A DNA stretch of 64,000 bases from Rattus norvegicus (taxonomy: Eukaryota; Chordata; Mammalia; Rodentia; Muridae), in NCBI RefSeq assembly GCF_036323735.1, contig NC_086037.1, positions 56,786,002 to 56,850,001 on the forward strand, in the 5' to 3' direction. Made by a program: the position numbers and the translations under genes. Below the pieces are notes generated by a model. It made no database searches, had not been told where the DNA came from, and worked only from the letters and a program-made list of their open reading frames with translations. This document shows, in pieces, positions 43,996-56,521 of the stretch. Every line of letters starts with the position of its first letter. The first letter of the stretch is position 1.

Positions 43996-44478
43996 ACAGT
44001 GTGACCATGGTCCTCATTCACCTTCACGAGTCAGAAATGGCTCCTGCAACAGCTTAGCCTAGGATGGGAAGTTGTGGCTGGTATCATAAAAAGGGTTGGT
44101 TTTTTTCAGTGGTTAATGTAGTCATAGGTTCAGATTTGGGACTGTATCAAAAGGTTTATACTGCAAAGTCTCGCTTCTACCACTTTTTCTGATCTCTGCT
44201 GCTTATGGGAAATTGTATGGGCTTATTTTCAGTATTTTAGTAGCAAAAGTTTAAGTACGAATATATATATATTTTAGAAGTTATTTTGCCTGCATGTGTG
44301 TCTGTGGGCGTGACTGATCTGCATTTGTGAGCTGCCGTGTGGGTACTGGGAATTGAACCCAGGTCCCCTGGAAAAGCAGCCAGTGCTCTTACATGCAGAA
44401 CTCTCTCTCTAGCACCATATATGCATATTTGTTTACATATGTAAATAAAATGTGTATATGTTATTAAAACATATAGAG

Positions 44479-44640
44479 GGCTGAAGAGATGGCTCAGCAG
44501 CTAAGGGCAATGAGGTCCTGGGTTTAATTCCCAGCAGCCACATGGTGGCTCTTCATGATGTCATCTGATGCCCTTACCTGCCTGCAGGTCTATTTGCAGA
44601 TAGAGCACTCATATACATAAATCTTTCTTTAAAAAAATAA
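44479..44640 (+). mobile_element. B2 SINE, internally shortened
   Basis: GGGCTGAAGAGATGGCTCAG head and ATTCCCAGCAGCCACATG body, with TTAAAAAAATAAAA tail. Confidence 0.85.
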
Positions 44641-44854
44641 AACGTATGTTTATACACTGGATTTTTTGTTTTGTTTGAAACAGGGTTTGACTTTGTTAGT
44701 TCAGACTGGTTGGTCTCCAACTTATCTGCCTGAGTTTTCTGGGCATGGATCACATGCGGGGGCCACTCCACCTGGCTTTCATGATGTCTTACTATTATAG
44801 CCTAATCGTTTCTTGACCTGACATACATACATCCTTTATATGTGCTGTGTTCTG

Positions 44855-45000
44855 TTCTTTGAGACAGGGTCTCTCCATGTAGTCCTGGCTGTCCTGCAGC
44901 TCACTATAGAACCAGGCTGGCCTTGAACTCAGAGATTCTCCTGCCTCCGCCTCCTGAGTGCTGGAATCAAAGGTAGGCGCCTCTATGCCTGGTACAGACT
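44855..45000 (-). mobile_element. B1 SINE
   Basis: Reverse B1: GAGACAGGGTCTCTCCATGT and GGCCTTGAACTCAGAGATTC. Confidence 0.88.
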
Positions 45001-46299
45001 TTGTTCTTTAAGGTTCTTTCCAATCCTTTAAATCTAGCTTAGCTTTCTCCTGACAAATTAGTATAGATGGACACAAGCATCCTTAAGAAAGTGGATTTAC
45101 CTGAATCTTCCACAGACGGACGGTGTTGGTGGCTGAAGCCTTACGTCAGTCATCAGGATAAGGAAACCAGTATAACCCCGTGATCTAAGGAAGGACCTGG
45201 AGTTAAAATGAGAATCATAAACTTAAGACATTTCTTTTATTTGATGTGTATGGCTGTTTGTGTGGGTCCTCTAGAGACAGCGCCCTTAGCTGCTGAGCTG
45301 TCTCCCCAGCTCCTCCTCTTGGTTCTTTGATGTCTGAAACCCCGGCTGTCTTACAGTTGAAGAGATCACTTGCCTGTCTCTGAGACTAAAGGCATGTGCC
45401 TCCATATCTGTCAAGACTTAGTTTCCCTGATACCTGGCTATATTAGCAGGCTGACACAGCTCTCCATTGATATCTCTCAACTGGAATTGGAAGAAACATT
45501 CTTATCAGAAGAATCTTGTAGGGTTTTCCCCCCAACTTGTCCACAGTGAAATGTATGTTTGTCTCTGCTGGTAGTCTGAAGCTAGAAGCAAGTAGACTCT
45601 GGTCTGGGGTGAGCAATGTGAAGGGAGACAGCAGGTTCCTTATTGCGGAGGAGTCTTGCTTGTGGTCACATGCACCTGTTGTTTTCAATACAAAATCCCA
45701 AACGTTGGATTTACCAAATGAAGACTGAGGAGTCAGATGCTGTGGTGAAAGCCTGATGGCCCAGAGAGGCAGAGAAAGCACCCAGCTGGCCTTCCTACGC
45801 CAACCAACATCCCAGGAGGTGAAAAGCTCTTCCGCAGTACACTGTCTTAAACGCCTTAAAACTCACAGACCCTCCTTTCTCCCTCCGGGGTTTTCTTTCC
45901 GTTCACTCGTGTCAGCCGGTTGCTTGTTTTCCTTGTCCCGTGTGGATTCATTCTCAGGCAGGCTCTCTGCAGTTGACGGCAGAGATGCTTACCAGCTCCG
46001 CAAATCCAGTGTGGGAAGAACACTTGTTTATTTTTTGTTTTTCTGAGACAGTTTTCCTTTCCTGGTAACCCTTCTCTAGACCAGGCTGGCCTCCAAAGAT
46101 CTGCTTACTACTACCCTACTAGGACAGACAAACCAAACACTTCTAGTACAAACAAAGTTCTTTGGACTGTGTGTGGTGGCATATGCCTTCAATTCTGGAG
46201 GCAGAGAGACTGATCCCTGAGTTCAAGGCCAGCCAGGTCTAAAGATCTGGACTTAGGTGCAGGGCATCCAGAGCCATAGAGAGGAACCCCTGTGTGTCT

Positions 46300-46324
46300 C
46301 TGTCTGTCTGTCCGTCCGTCCGTT
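46300..46324. repeat. (TCTG)/(TCCG)n short tandem repeat
   Basis: TCTGTCTGTCTGTCCGTCCG-type run; CpG creation within the repeat. Confidence 0.85.
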
Positions 46325-47044
46325 CCTGTCCTTGGAAGAGCAAGGTGCACTGCCACAGCTTGTGGGCTTGGGCTCAGCTTCTTGGGAGGCTGAGGCAGGG
46401 GGATTGAGGCCAAGTTGGAGCAACAGACCATTTCTCAAAACAAAAGTCCCTTGAAGGACTCTGACCTTGGGCCACAAACAGTGCTTCTTGGGATGGGGAC
46501 AGCTAGGCAGGAATGGTGAGTCTCCATCGGAAGAGAACAAAGAGGGGTAGCATTCCATTTCATCTATTTCTGTTCCTAACCACAAACCCACAAATGTACC
46601 TGAGAAGAAATAGCAAGAAAAAATCTCCAAAGGCAAGTGTCACAGAAGCTGACTGGATTTTTTTTAAAGTATAGAATAGAGTTTATTCAGGGCATGGGGA
46701 GAAGACTTAAGAGGGTAGTAGGGCAGGGGTAGGGGTTAGAGAAATAGAGGATTAGAGGTGGCCATGAGCACGTGGAGATGAGGGAGGGGAATGGGAAGAG
46801 AAGGGACAAAGGGGGAAGAGAGAGAGAGCAAGAAAGCAGCTGTAGATTTCTTAAAGGCAGTCTCATATCCCAGGTTGGTTCCTAGCTTACTAAGTAGCCA
46901 AGGACTACCTAGAACTCTGACCTTCCCATCCTGCGTGCTGGGATCAGAAGCCAGTACTATCACAGTGGGTTTTGTGACTTGCAGGGGATGGAGCCCACGG
47001 CTTGCACATTGGGCAAGCACTCTTCCAATTTAGCTACATCCTTT

Positions 47045-47203
47045 TGTGAGCACACTGTAGCTGTCTTCAGACACACCAGAAGAGGGCATCAGATCTCATT
47101 ACAGATGGTTGTGAGCCACCATGTGGTTGGCTGCTGGGAATTGAACTCGGGACCTCTGGAAGAGCAACCAGTGCTCTTAATGGCTGAGCCATCTCTCCAG
47201 CCC
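47045..47203 (-). mobile_element. B2 SINE
   Basis: Reverse B2 ending CTCCAGCCC, with a small internal duplication (GGTTGGCTGCTGGG). Confidence 0.9.
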
Positions 47204-47720
47204 GAAATTAGTTTTTAAATAGTTCTGGGGATACAACTGAGATGTAGATGGCCTCAAGAAGCCCTAAATTCCTACAGTAAAAAAAAAAAAAACAAACTTT
47301 GCAGTCACTCCTATTCAGTATTGTTCTGATAGAAAAATCAATGCAATCGGGAAATGCTGGGGAGTTTGCTCAGCTCAGTGTTTAAGAACATCAACTGCTC
47401 TTTCAGATCTGGGCTTGGGTCCCAGCAACCACAAGATGGCACAGAGCCATCTGTAACTCCAGTTCTGGGGTATCCAACGACCTCTGGTCTCAGGTACCCA
47501 TGATGTGCCCATACATATATGTAGGCAAAACATTTATACCCAAAAAGTTTTCAAAAAGAAAATAATGAAAAGTGTGTATGGGCAAGTCGAGGAGGTGGAT
47601 ACATTGTATACATGTGTGAAACAAAGTAAATAAATGAAAGATTAAAAAAAAAAAACCCAAAACATTGACACCAAAACTCCCAGCACTCAGACTGAGGCAG
47701 AACTGCCATGAGTTGATCTA

Positions 47721-47721
47721 C

Positions 47722-47750
<29 letters not shown>
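47721..47750. repeat. (GA)n microsatellite
   Basis: Pure GA run of about 28 bp just upstream of an ID element. Confidence 0.93.
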
Positions 47751-47752
<2 letters not shown>

Positions 47753-47781
47753 AACCTAATAGAAAAAAAGGAAGATGGGGG

Positions 47782-47872
47782 TTGGGGTTGGGGATTTAGC
47801 TCAGTGTTAGAGCGCTTGCCTAGCAAGAACAAGGCCCTGGGTTCGGTCCCCAGCTCTGAAAAAAAAAAAAAA
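47782..47872 (+). mobile_element. ID SINE
   Basis: An ID body with a duplicated GGGGTT start (GGGGGTTGGGGTTGGGG) and A-tail. GAAGATG and GAAAGATG flank it. Confidence 0.92.
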
Positions 47873-48022
47873 GAAAGATGATAAACGAGATGTTGGATGC
47901 AATGCAGAGCTTGGCAGCCCACACAATAAAGCTAGAAAAACAGCTCACCACGACCATGCTAGGGAGTCTGGGAAGCATTCCCCACTTCATATAAAAATCA
48001 GAAAATAAAATAAAACCTAAAT

Positions 48023-48187
48023 AGGGCTGGAGAGATGGATCAGTGCTCTTCCTGAGTTCAATTCCCAGCAACCACATGGTGGCTCACAACCATCTGTAAT
48101 GGGATCTGATGCCCTCTTCTGGTGTGTCTGAAGACAGCTACAGTGTACTCATACACATAAAATAAATAAAATCTTAAAAAAAAAAAC
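48023..48187 (+). mobile_element. B2 SINE
   Basis: GGGCTGGAGAGATGGATCAG head with a short deletion after it. AAAACCTAAA flanks both ends. Confidence 0.9.
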
Positions 48188-49156
48188 CTAAAGCTTTTTT
48201 TAAAATATTTTGAATATCAAGAGCTATGAAAATTGAAACCAAGTAGAACGTGACTACTGAACAGCAGCTCATTTGTGTGTGTGGTGCTGGGAGCAAACCC
48301 AGGGCCTCAAACTTGCTTCACAGGCCCTCTGCCATGGGCCTACCCCAGCCCAGTTACAGATTCTGATGTTCTTATGTACCAGCTATAGCAAACCAGAGAC
48401 AATGTTTTATTGCTGGCAGGAGCAAAATCCAGAAGCATTTAGAAATAAATTTAACGCAGACTCCCAAGACATTAGGGGAGAAAAGTGAGCAAGACAGCAT
48501 TGGAAGGAGGCACGAGCAGAGCTGGATTGAAGGATACAGTGTCGTACATCTGAGTATTATAAAGATACATGTGACATCCAGACCATGAGTCATTGATACC
48601 ACTTTAGTTAAAGTCCCAAGAAAGGCCAAGAATAACAAGGAATGTAAGAAAGACGCAGGGGAGACCAGGTCCAGTAAACACACCAGCATCAGTAGCAGTA
48701 ATTAAGAGAACTAACTCAGCACTCCAAGGCTGAGATGGGTATGAGTCTGAGGTCAGTCTGGGGTCTTGAGAACAAAACAACCCAAGGATGTGGTGTGATA
48801 CAGAGTAGAACAAGAGAAACTGACCACGTTTACAACATGAACAGCACAGAGGCTGGCTGTCCATGGTGCATGCCTGAAATTCTAGCAACCCTGCTTGCTT
48901 GGTAAATGTGTTACGTTTTGTGTACATACATGCAGAGGTGTGTATGTGTGCGTACATGCGTGTGTACGTATGGAGGCCAAGGGTCCCCTTTGGGTGTTTC
49001 TCAGGAGCTGTCACCTAGTTTTTGAGGCAGGGTGTTTCACTGGGATCCGGGCTGGCCCCTTAGGCTTTGCCTGCTGGCCAGTAAGTCCAGCTCCTCCCCT
49101 CCCCCCCAACCCCCTTGCTGCTGTGGTTTGCACCTAACTTTATCATTCTTGGCTTT

Positions 49157-49269
49157 TTTTTTTTTTTTTTTTTTTGGTTCTTTTTTTTTTTTTCGGAGCT
49201 GGGGACCGAACCCAGGGCCTTGCGATTCCTAGGTAAGCGCTCTACCACTGAGCTAAATCCCCAGCCCCT
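49157..49269 (-). mobile_element. ID SINE
   Basis: Reverse-complement ID with long poly-T. TCATTCTTGGCTTTT flanks both ends, a 15-bp target duplication. Confidence 0.95.
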
Positions 49270-49655
49270 TCATTCTTGGCTTTTTATGTGGGTTCTGGAG
49301 GCTGAACTCAAGTCCTCATGTTTGGCTGGCAAGTACTCTATGGGCTCAGGCCATAAACCTGAACTGATGAAATGTTTCATTTCATCGGATTAAATAAGGC
49401 TATTTTATTATGCAAGTATATGAAGGACTCTGAGTGTCCCACCAACCCCGTTCTCTCCTACCGCTCCACTATAGTCTTTGTTCTCTAAGCTTTGACTCTA
49501 CTTTGCCTTCTGCACATAGGTATATGATTTGTCAGATCTATAGACCACCCAGGGCCCACAGATGAAGAAACACTGAACTAATTTATTATGATTAGTCCCT
49601 GCAGATGATAGAAGGCTGTTGTTGTTTTTTTAACGGCTTAAGAAAATGGACACTG

Positions 49656-49838
49656 GGGGCTGGAGAGATGGGTCAGTGGTTAAGAGCACCGACTGCTCTT
49701 CCAAAGGTCCTGAGTTCAAATCCCAGCAACCACATGGTGGCTCACAACCATCTGTAATGAGATTCGATGCCCTCTTCTGGTGTGTCTGAAGACGGCTACA
49801 GTGTACTCATATACAATAAATAGATCTTTAAAAAAAAC
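49656..49838 (+). mobile_element. B2 SINE
   Basis: Near-consensus B2. GGACACTG (with small change) lies before and after it. Confidence 0.92.
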
Positions 49839-50587
49839 CGGACACTGAGGTTGGTCTCACCACCTGCTTCTCTGGACACTACTGTACTGAACACTGACGC
49901 ACCAACTTGGAGTCTTTCTCAGTGAGCTTGTCAATTCCCCCAAGCCACCACTGTTTGTGCCTCACTAATTGTCTTCCAATTACTGCTGTATGCCACCCCC
50001 ACCCCAACCCCCTAAAATCATGGCCTCCTGGCTATCGTCTCGGTCCTGTAGGTCTTTGTTGCAGAGGACAGTCCCATGACCTCACGTCTCCAAAGCACTG
50101 AGTTGGCAGATTAAAACCATTCTCCTTGCAGGACATCCTCGCTTATGACCCAAATGCATGGTCAGCGTCCTCCCAGCTCCCCTGGGCTCTGTCATGTGCT
50201 GTCTTCATCTCTACCCTTACATACAATGTCCTCTTCCTCACATGCCTCCCCTCAAAACTGTTCCCCTATGTGCCTCTTGCTAATCCCCAATCGTCCCGGA
50301 ACTCTGGTACCCTAGAACACAGAAGGTCACTGTGTCCTTCTCTCAGGTTGGGCGCTGGCTCCCATCCCAGTCACCTCCCTCCCCCTGTGCTCTGTGTTCT
50401 CTGTGGAGTCCATGGTCATCTTCCTAGAGCTAAGGAGCATCATGAGAAGAGAATGCATCTTCCCAAATCCTCTACTCTGAAACCTTGGATGCAGAGAGCG
50501 CTCTACCCGCATCTCTTCTGTTCCCATCCCTGCTCTCAGAGGATTTCTTTCCGAGCAGCATTTGGAAGCAGCCAATAGAAATGCTCT

Positions 50588-50668
50588 TACTGGGGGAAGA
50601 GGAGTGAGGGTGGGACTGGGAGGCGGGAGGGGGCGGGGATCAGGTTGTAAAGTGAATAAATAAATCAA
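50588..50668 (+). mobile_element. Probable L1 3' end fragment
   Basis: A G/A-rich tract (GGGGGAAGAGGAGTGAGGGT and on) is followed by GTTGTAAAGTGAATAAATAAA, a common older rodent L1 ending. Confidence 0.6.
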
Positions 50669-51471
50669 TGGGGAAGATGCTCCTATAAAGATTCTACATA
50701 GCACTGAGCCATAGAAAGGTTTAAAAAGTGCAGCCAATTCTCCTGCTTCTCAAGGAGAAAGAAACTGACAAAGCCTTGTGGGTGGCTTGGAGGCAAAGCC
50801 ACAGAGTTAATTAGGAGGTTACGTGTACCCTGTGATCAGCGGCTTCAGTCCTTCTCTTTGGGACCTCGAGCGAAGCAGACGTGGGCCGAGCAGTGCCCAC
50901 CAGCACAAGTGCACCTGCCTCCACAGCCAGATTTATCCGGTAGGCTTCCACTGAGGGGAAGCTTTTAGGTTTGGTGGGAAAGCTCTGTAAGTCTAGACAG
51001 CAGACTGGATACAGTTGCTTCTGAGCTGAGGGGCAGACCCAGACTGGAAGGTCCCATGCACAAGTCACTGTCTGTGCAGGAGACAGCACTGCTCAAACCT
51101 GTGCTGTGTATGACTGCATTTCGTCCTCACAGATCTGATGCCAGTGGGCGAGGATATGGACACTCAGAACGATTTCTAATCTTCCCTGGAACCTGGGCCA
51201 CTACTACATCCTGGGGCCACATTCAACTCTAATCTAGTGCCAGGCCCACTGGTGTTCTGCTAGGTCAGAGGTTAAGGAGGCCTGCCCTTATACATGTCCC
51301 ACAGAAACATGCGTATGTTTCTTAGGATCTTACACGGAGTCAGCGGGGATAATGTGAGTTCTGCTTTCTTGAAAATTGGGTTTGCGAGCCTCACGCCAGT
51401 TTTATACTCCCTTGTTTTAGAATTCTGCTGAAGTATTTCGAGCAAAAAACTAACTCACGTGGCTATCTATT

Positions 51472-51612
51472 GTTTGAGACAGGGTTTCTCTGTGTAGCCC
51501 TGGCTGTCCTGAACTTGCTCTGTAGACCAGGCTGGCCTTTATATCAGAGATCTGCCTGCTCCTGTTTCCTGGGGGCTGGTGTTAAAAGTGTGAGCCACCA
51601 CCCCTAGTCATG
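51472..51612 (-). mobile_element. B1 SINE
   Basis: Reverse B1: TTTGAGACAGGGTTTCTCTG and CAGGCTGGCCTTTATATCAG. Confidence 0.88.
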
Positions 51613-54600
51613 GCCCTTATTGTAATCTGGTTGGTTTTTATTCTAAATATGGTAAGGCAGGTGCTTCATAAACAAGAGATTGATCCCTTGTATGTCTGGA
51701 AGCCAGGAAGAACAGATTAATATATGGGTTAATTATTTAACATGTGGGTTAATTAACAGATTAATTAGCGAAGCACAATCCTTGCTTCTCGATGGCCATC
51801 TTCTAACTACATTCTAAAATGGCGGGATCTTTCTGGAGTACTCATTGATTTTATCGAGACAGAACCCTGTCTGACTCAGGCTGCCCTTGAATAGGGGGCA
51901 GGCCCTGGAGGTCCCCCTGCCTTTGCCTCAGAGTGCTGTTAAGGCAGTTAGCATCACACCGGCCTCTGAGCATCCTTTATAACAGCACCAGTCCCATTCC
52001 CGAGGGCTCTGCCTGATCGCCCTCAAAGATTCTGTCACATGTTACCACCGTCATATGGGGAGTTAGGATCTCAACCAAAGAACTGCAGAAGAAGAGACAG
52101 AGCAAGGCAGGGCTGGGCTTTCAAGTGGAGTTTGGAAGGTAATATGAATGTTCCCAGCAGAGCTCTCTTCTCTCACAGACTCCCTTCACCCTCTGCCTGC
52201 CAGTCTCTCAATGCAGGAGTTACTGAACTTCTATAGAGAGCTATTCCTGACGGCACTGAGTTAGCTGAACAACATTATTACTGCAGGAAAATACCAGTGG
52301 GAAGGTAATTTCTCAGAGGTCAAAATAGCCCCACAAGACGCAAAAAATAAAACCCAAACCAGGAAGTTGCTGAAACCTTGTACAGGAGGAAGAATATAAA
52401 TATCTGGAAGGAGCAGGGCCCTAAGACTTCAAGAAGCCCACTCTTCTTTCTCAACAAAACCCAATTCAAGGCCAATGGCGACCAGCTGAGCCTGCATCTA
52501 TTGTTGGTGAGGGCGAGTTGCTGGTACACGTTCTCAGCAGTTCCCACAGGCCCACACGGGCCTGCTGTCGGCCTGCTGTCGAACAGAAGACAGATCTGGG
52601 AAAGGGCTCTGGGATCCCGCCCAGTTGCCAGGGTAGTTTCTCGGCTGAGGGGCCCGCCATGCCTCTCCTTGGAGACACCGCAGGGCTCAATGCGCTTTTC
52701 ATTCTCTCAGCTGCCTGGACGAACGGGCACCACTGTTCCCATTGTGAGCTCTTCCCTTAGGAATGGGGCCAGTTCCGAGGAACATGTGCTTGAGAGCGAC
52801 ATTTGGCAGTTTGGGTTTCTACTTGGAGGGATTTTCTGCCTCTGCCTTTCCCCCCAGAGGCTCTGCCACAGTAGGACACCACAAAGCAGTGCCAAACAGA
52901 ATTGACTGGAAATGTTGGTTCTTAACCCTTGCTGACTCATCTGGAGGAGGGCAGATCCAAACCAGAGTCCCCAGGGTGCTAGATTAATACAAACGTTTCC
53001 CCTTCCCTTCCCCCATCACTAACGTCACCGTGCCCAGACTCAGGTCATAGAGTCAGTACACCGAGGAAATTCCCCAGTGCTTTAGTTAGGCAATTAAGAG
53101 GTTTCTTTTGCCTTTTGTTTGTGCTTTGAGCCTGGGTCTTACTACTTAGCACTGGCTGGCCTTGAACTCAGAGGTCTGCCTGCCTCTGCCTCCCTTAAGG
53201 TAAGTACTACCTCACCCCACCCAGTAAGAATTGCTTGAAAGTGGGGCTGGGCAAAGAGCTCAGGGGGAGTACTTGCTTAGCATATGAAAGATGCTGACTT
53301 TGATTCCCAGCACACAATTTAAAACAAACAAACAAACAAACCCCAGAAAGCCTACCCTACACTTGAAAACACTTGAGCATCCTAAGTGTTGGGACTTTCT
53401 TTTGTGGAACAGAATGGAGGTCAGAAGTCAAAAGTTAAATATGTTCCCGGCACACAACTGGATGTTGCTGGCAGAGTTGGTGTGGTCACGTGATTGCACC
53501 CATGGCTGCTTTAATCAAGTTTATTCTGCTCCCAAGTGATAAGGACTTTTTCCTATCACAAATCTAAACTGAGGTATAATTACAGAAAAAGGGGCACAGA
53601 AAATAACTGTAGACCTTCATAAACTTCCACAAGACCTGCATTTCTCTATTTAATACCCTAATTAAAGCACAGACTGTTGGCCGGGCATGGCAGCGCCCAT
53701 CTCTAATAGCAGCTTTGGAAAACTAGGCTGGGAACATCACAAGTTGGAGGCCAGTTGGGGCGTCAGCCCAGAACGTCACCAAACAAACAAATGGGCCACG
53801 AGAGGTTTTGTTTTTTCCAGTGCTGGAAATTGAAAGTAGTGACTTGCATGTGTTAACAAAGGCTGCATCCTACTCACTGTCCCCGTTAACAGAAACGAAT
53901 TCAAAGGCTGCTTATTTAGCAGCTCTGAGTCTGACTGATTTCCCTCTGGCCTTTGGGCTACAGGACGGACCTGCAAATCATTTCAGATCTACTTGGGTGG
54001 CTTTACAGGGAAAAACATGTTGGTCCAGTTATAGACACAGTTAGTTTGTTTCAGGTTTTTGCTTTTTCTTTCGTTTCTCAAGATGTCCAGGATGTCCTGG
54101 CACTAGCTCTGTAGAACATGCTGGCCTTCACCTCAGAGAACTGGGTTTCAACTCTAATCTGCTGGGATTAAAGGCATGCGGCAACACTGCTCGCGCACAC
54201 GTTCTGTTTCTGTTGGAGGCTGTTTCCTACTTCTGTGACCTTTGTGCAGCCAGGGGGCTCCCAACAGCTCTGGCTTTCTCACCAGCACCGGAGACAAGTG
54301 GCACTTGAAAACTTAACTAGCCTAAAAGAGCTGGTGTTTAGAAACAAACCGGAAAACTCTGGCTTTGGAACTTGTCCTTAGGCCAAAAATGTCAAGGTCT
54401 GGGTTGGGGCAACTTTCCAGCGGCCACAGACAAGCAAATCAGACAGGGCCTGCATTTCTCCAGCAAGGCACTGGCATCCAGGGCAGCCCATTTTCTCCAC
54501 AGTGAGCTCACGCTTGGCCCTGGGGAATCCATAAAACATGGCATTTAACATGGCATTCCTCCATCCTGAAGGAAGAACTATATGAACACACATGTACACA

Positions 54601-54644
54601 CGTATAACTGAATCAAACTAAGTTCTAAAAGTTCTGAGGAAAAC

Positions 54645-54648
<4 letters not shown>

Positions 54649-54694
<46 letters not shown>
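54649..54694. repeat. (CA)n microsatellite
   Basis: Pure CA run of about 46 bp. Confidence 0.96.
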
Positions 54695-54697
<3 letters not shown>

Positions 54698-55484
54698 GTC
54701 ATAACATTAGACCCTATTTAGGAACACAGGTGAATGTAATTTCCCTCCAGAGCCAAATCTGGGTGATTTTTCTTTAATTGAAGACACAATTGTATGGAAT
54801 TATGGGTAGAGCTGCTGTCCCATTTCCTGTGCAGCTTCACTTCTGAGAGGCTTCTAGTTTTTCTACAGTTTAAATACAAACTCCTCCCCATGAATTAAAG
54901 AACCCTGAGAGGGATGTAGCTGGTGGTTGTGCATGACTACCACATGTAAGGCCCTTCTTAGTCTCTCTGATGATCAGGGAGAACTGTCCTGCTGCTTGTC
55001 CTGTTTCTGGGTTTGGTCTATGGGCACCAGTGAGTGGGTTGGGTGGGTATTGGGGGACATGCATGAACGTCCTCATAGTCTCTGACTTCACCCAAGTAAA
55101 CAGGTTTGCTGCAGCCAGAGCCTGGAGAGGACCACAAGAGGGACACAGTCAAATAACAGTGGGAACCACTTTGGCTTTTGAGGCTCACGGCTTTGGCCTA
55201 AGGCTCAGACTGGATAACGTTGCTGGTGACTGGGCCCAGACAGGGTAACTTATGGAGAGGATACTTTCTGGCTGGGGATTTTAGGAAGCTAAAGGAGTTC
55301 AAGGGCAGCATAGGTTTTATGACAGTTTGAGAGCAAACAAGCACTTGCCAGTATTACAGAGATGTGATTTTATGGCATACATAGAATTCTAAACTTTTCT
55401 GTCTCTGACAGAACTCCAGGTGCTGAGATTAAAGGTAACCCCCCTCCCTCCAGTGTAAACTTGGTTTTTTCTTTTTATTAACAT

Positions 55485-55654
55485 TTATTTATTAGTTATA
55501 TATAAGTACACTGTAGCTGTCTTCAGACACACCAGAAGAGGGCATCAGATCTTATTACAGATGGCTGTGAGTCACCATGTGGTTGCTGGGAATTGAACTC
55601 AGGACCTCTGCAAGAGCAGCTAGTGCTCTTAACCACTGAGCCATCTCTCCAGCT
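55485..55654 (-). mobile_element. B2 SINE
   Basis: Reverse B2 ending CTCTCCAGCTGG. GTAAACTTGG occurs on both sides, a target duplication. Confidence 0.9.
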
Positions 55655-55683
55655 GGTAAACTTGGGTTTTAAGAGCATAAAAC

Positions 55684-55771
55684 AGGGGTTGGGGATTTAG
55701 CTCAGTGGTAGAGCACTTGCCTAGTAAGCGCAAGGCCCTGGGTTCGGTCCTCAGCTCCGGGTGGGGGGGGA
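55684..55771 (+). mobile_element. ID SINE with G-rich 3' end
   Basis: An ID body followed by CCGGGTGGGGGGGG in place of an A-tail. AAGAGCATAAAACAGG flanks both sides, so it is a true insertion despite the odd tail. Confidence 0.93.
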
Positions 55772-56097
55772 AAAGAGCATAAAACAGGATGCAGGCTGCT
55801 GGGTGTCTAAATACCACCATTAGCTCTTGAGCAGTAAGTGCAGCTCAAGGTGAAGCAGCCTCCAGTGCTTTCTACCCATATGGCAGTGTCCAAGGGTTTT
55901 AGGTGTTTTGGGTGTGAGTAAATTTGACAGATTATAACTTTGGAGTAAAAATGTATACTCTGAGACCCTTTCCTCTTACTGGGTTGCCTTGTCAACCCTT
56001 ACTAGGAGAGGAAGTGCCTGTCTTACTGCACCTTGATAAGCCATGGTTGCTTGATATCCATTGGAGGCCTGCCCTTTTCTGAAGAGAAATGAAGGAG

Positions 56098-56208
56098 TGG
56101 GTGCGGCTGGGGAGAAAGGGAGGTGGAGAGGAGGGACTGGGGGGGGGTGAGGAGGGGAAACTGCAGTTGGGATATAAAATAAACAAACAAACAAGCAAAT
56201 AAATAGTT
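56098..56208 (+). mobile_element. Probable L1 3' end fragment
   Basis: A G/A-rich tract leads to GGGATATAAAATAAACAAAC and an A-rich end. It resembles older rodent L1 3' termini. Confidence 0.6.
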
Positions 56209-56269
56209 ATAAAAGTTACTCCTTCACATTTTATTCAAGTCTTTATGATATAAAAATCTCATAAAAGAA

Positions 56270-56405
56270 CCCCGCATGGTGGCACACACCTTTTATCCCA
56301 GCACTCAGGAGACAGAGGCAGGCAGATCTCTGAGTTTGAGGCCAGCCTGGTCTACAAAGTGAGTTCCAGGGCAGCCAGGGCTACAAACAAACCCTTTCTG
56401 GAAAA
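56270..56405 (+). mobile_element. B1 SINE
   Basis: CGCATGGTGGCACACACC, ATCCCAGCACTCAGGAGACA and GCCTGGTCTACAAAGTGAG. Confidence 0.9.
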
Positions 56406-56427
56406 CCAAACCAAAATAAAGCCCAGC

Positions 56428-56521
56428 GCACACAGCACAGCACAGCACAGTACAGCACAGTACAGCACAGCACAGCACAGCACACACAGCACAGCACAGC
56501 ACAGCACAGCACACACAGCAC
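56428..56521. repeat. (CAGCA)n pentanucleotide repeat
   Basis: CACAG/CAGCA units with CAGTA variants and CACACACAG breaks, just after a B1 tail. Confidence 0.95.

Larger units (their letters stand above)
43996..56090. other. Intergenic region between Gabarapl2 and Adat1 (convergent 3' ends)
   Basis: Both flanking genes run towards this interval. It holds B1, B2 and ID copies, L1 3' ends, CA and GA microsatellites, and fairly repeat-poor stretches around 49.9-51.4 and 52.0-53.1 kb. Some of these have long open frames that I do not recognise as any protein. Confidence 0.7.

Noticed and set aside
50126..50578. A 150-codon plus-strand frame.
   Set aside because: No known domain, composition typical of random pyrimidine-rich DNA, and an overlapping long frame on the opposite strand.
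56428..56521. A CRISPR-like or functional array at the CAGCA repeat.
   Set aside because: The units are 5 bp with no spacers, in a mammalian genome, right after a B1 tail; it is a simple repeat.
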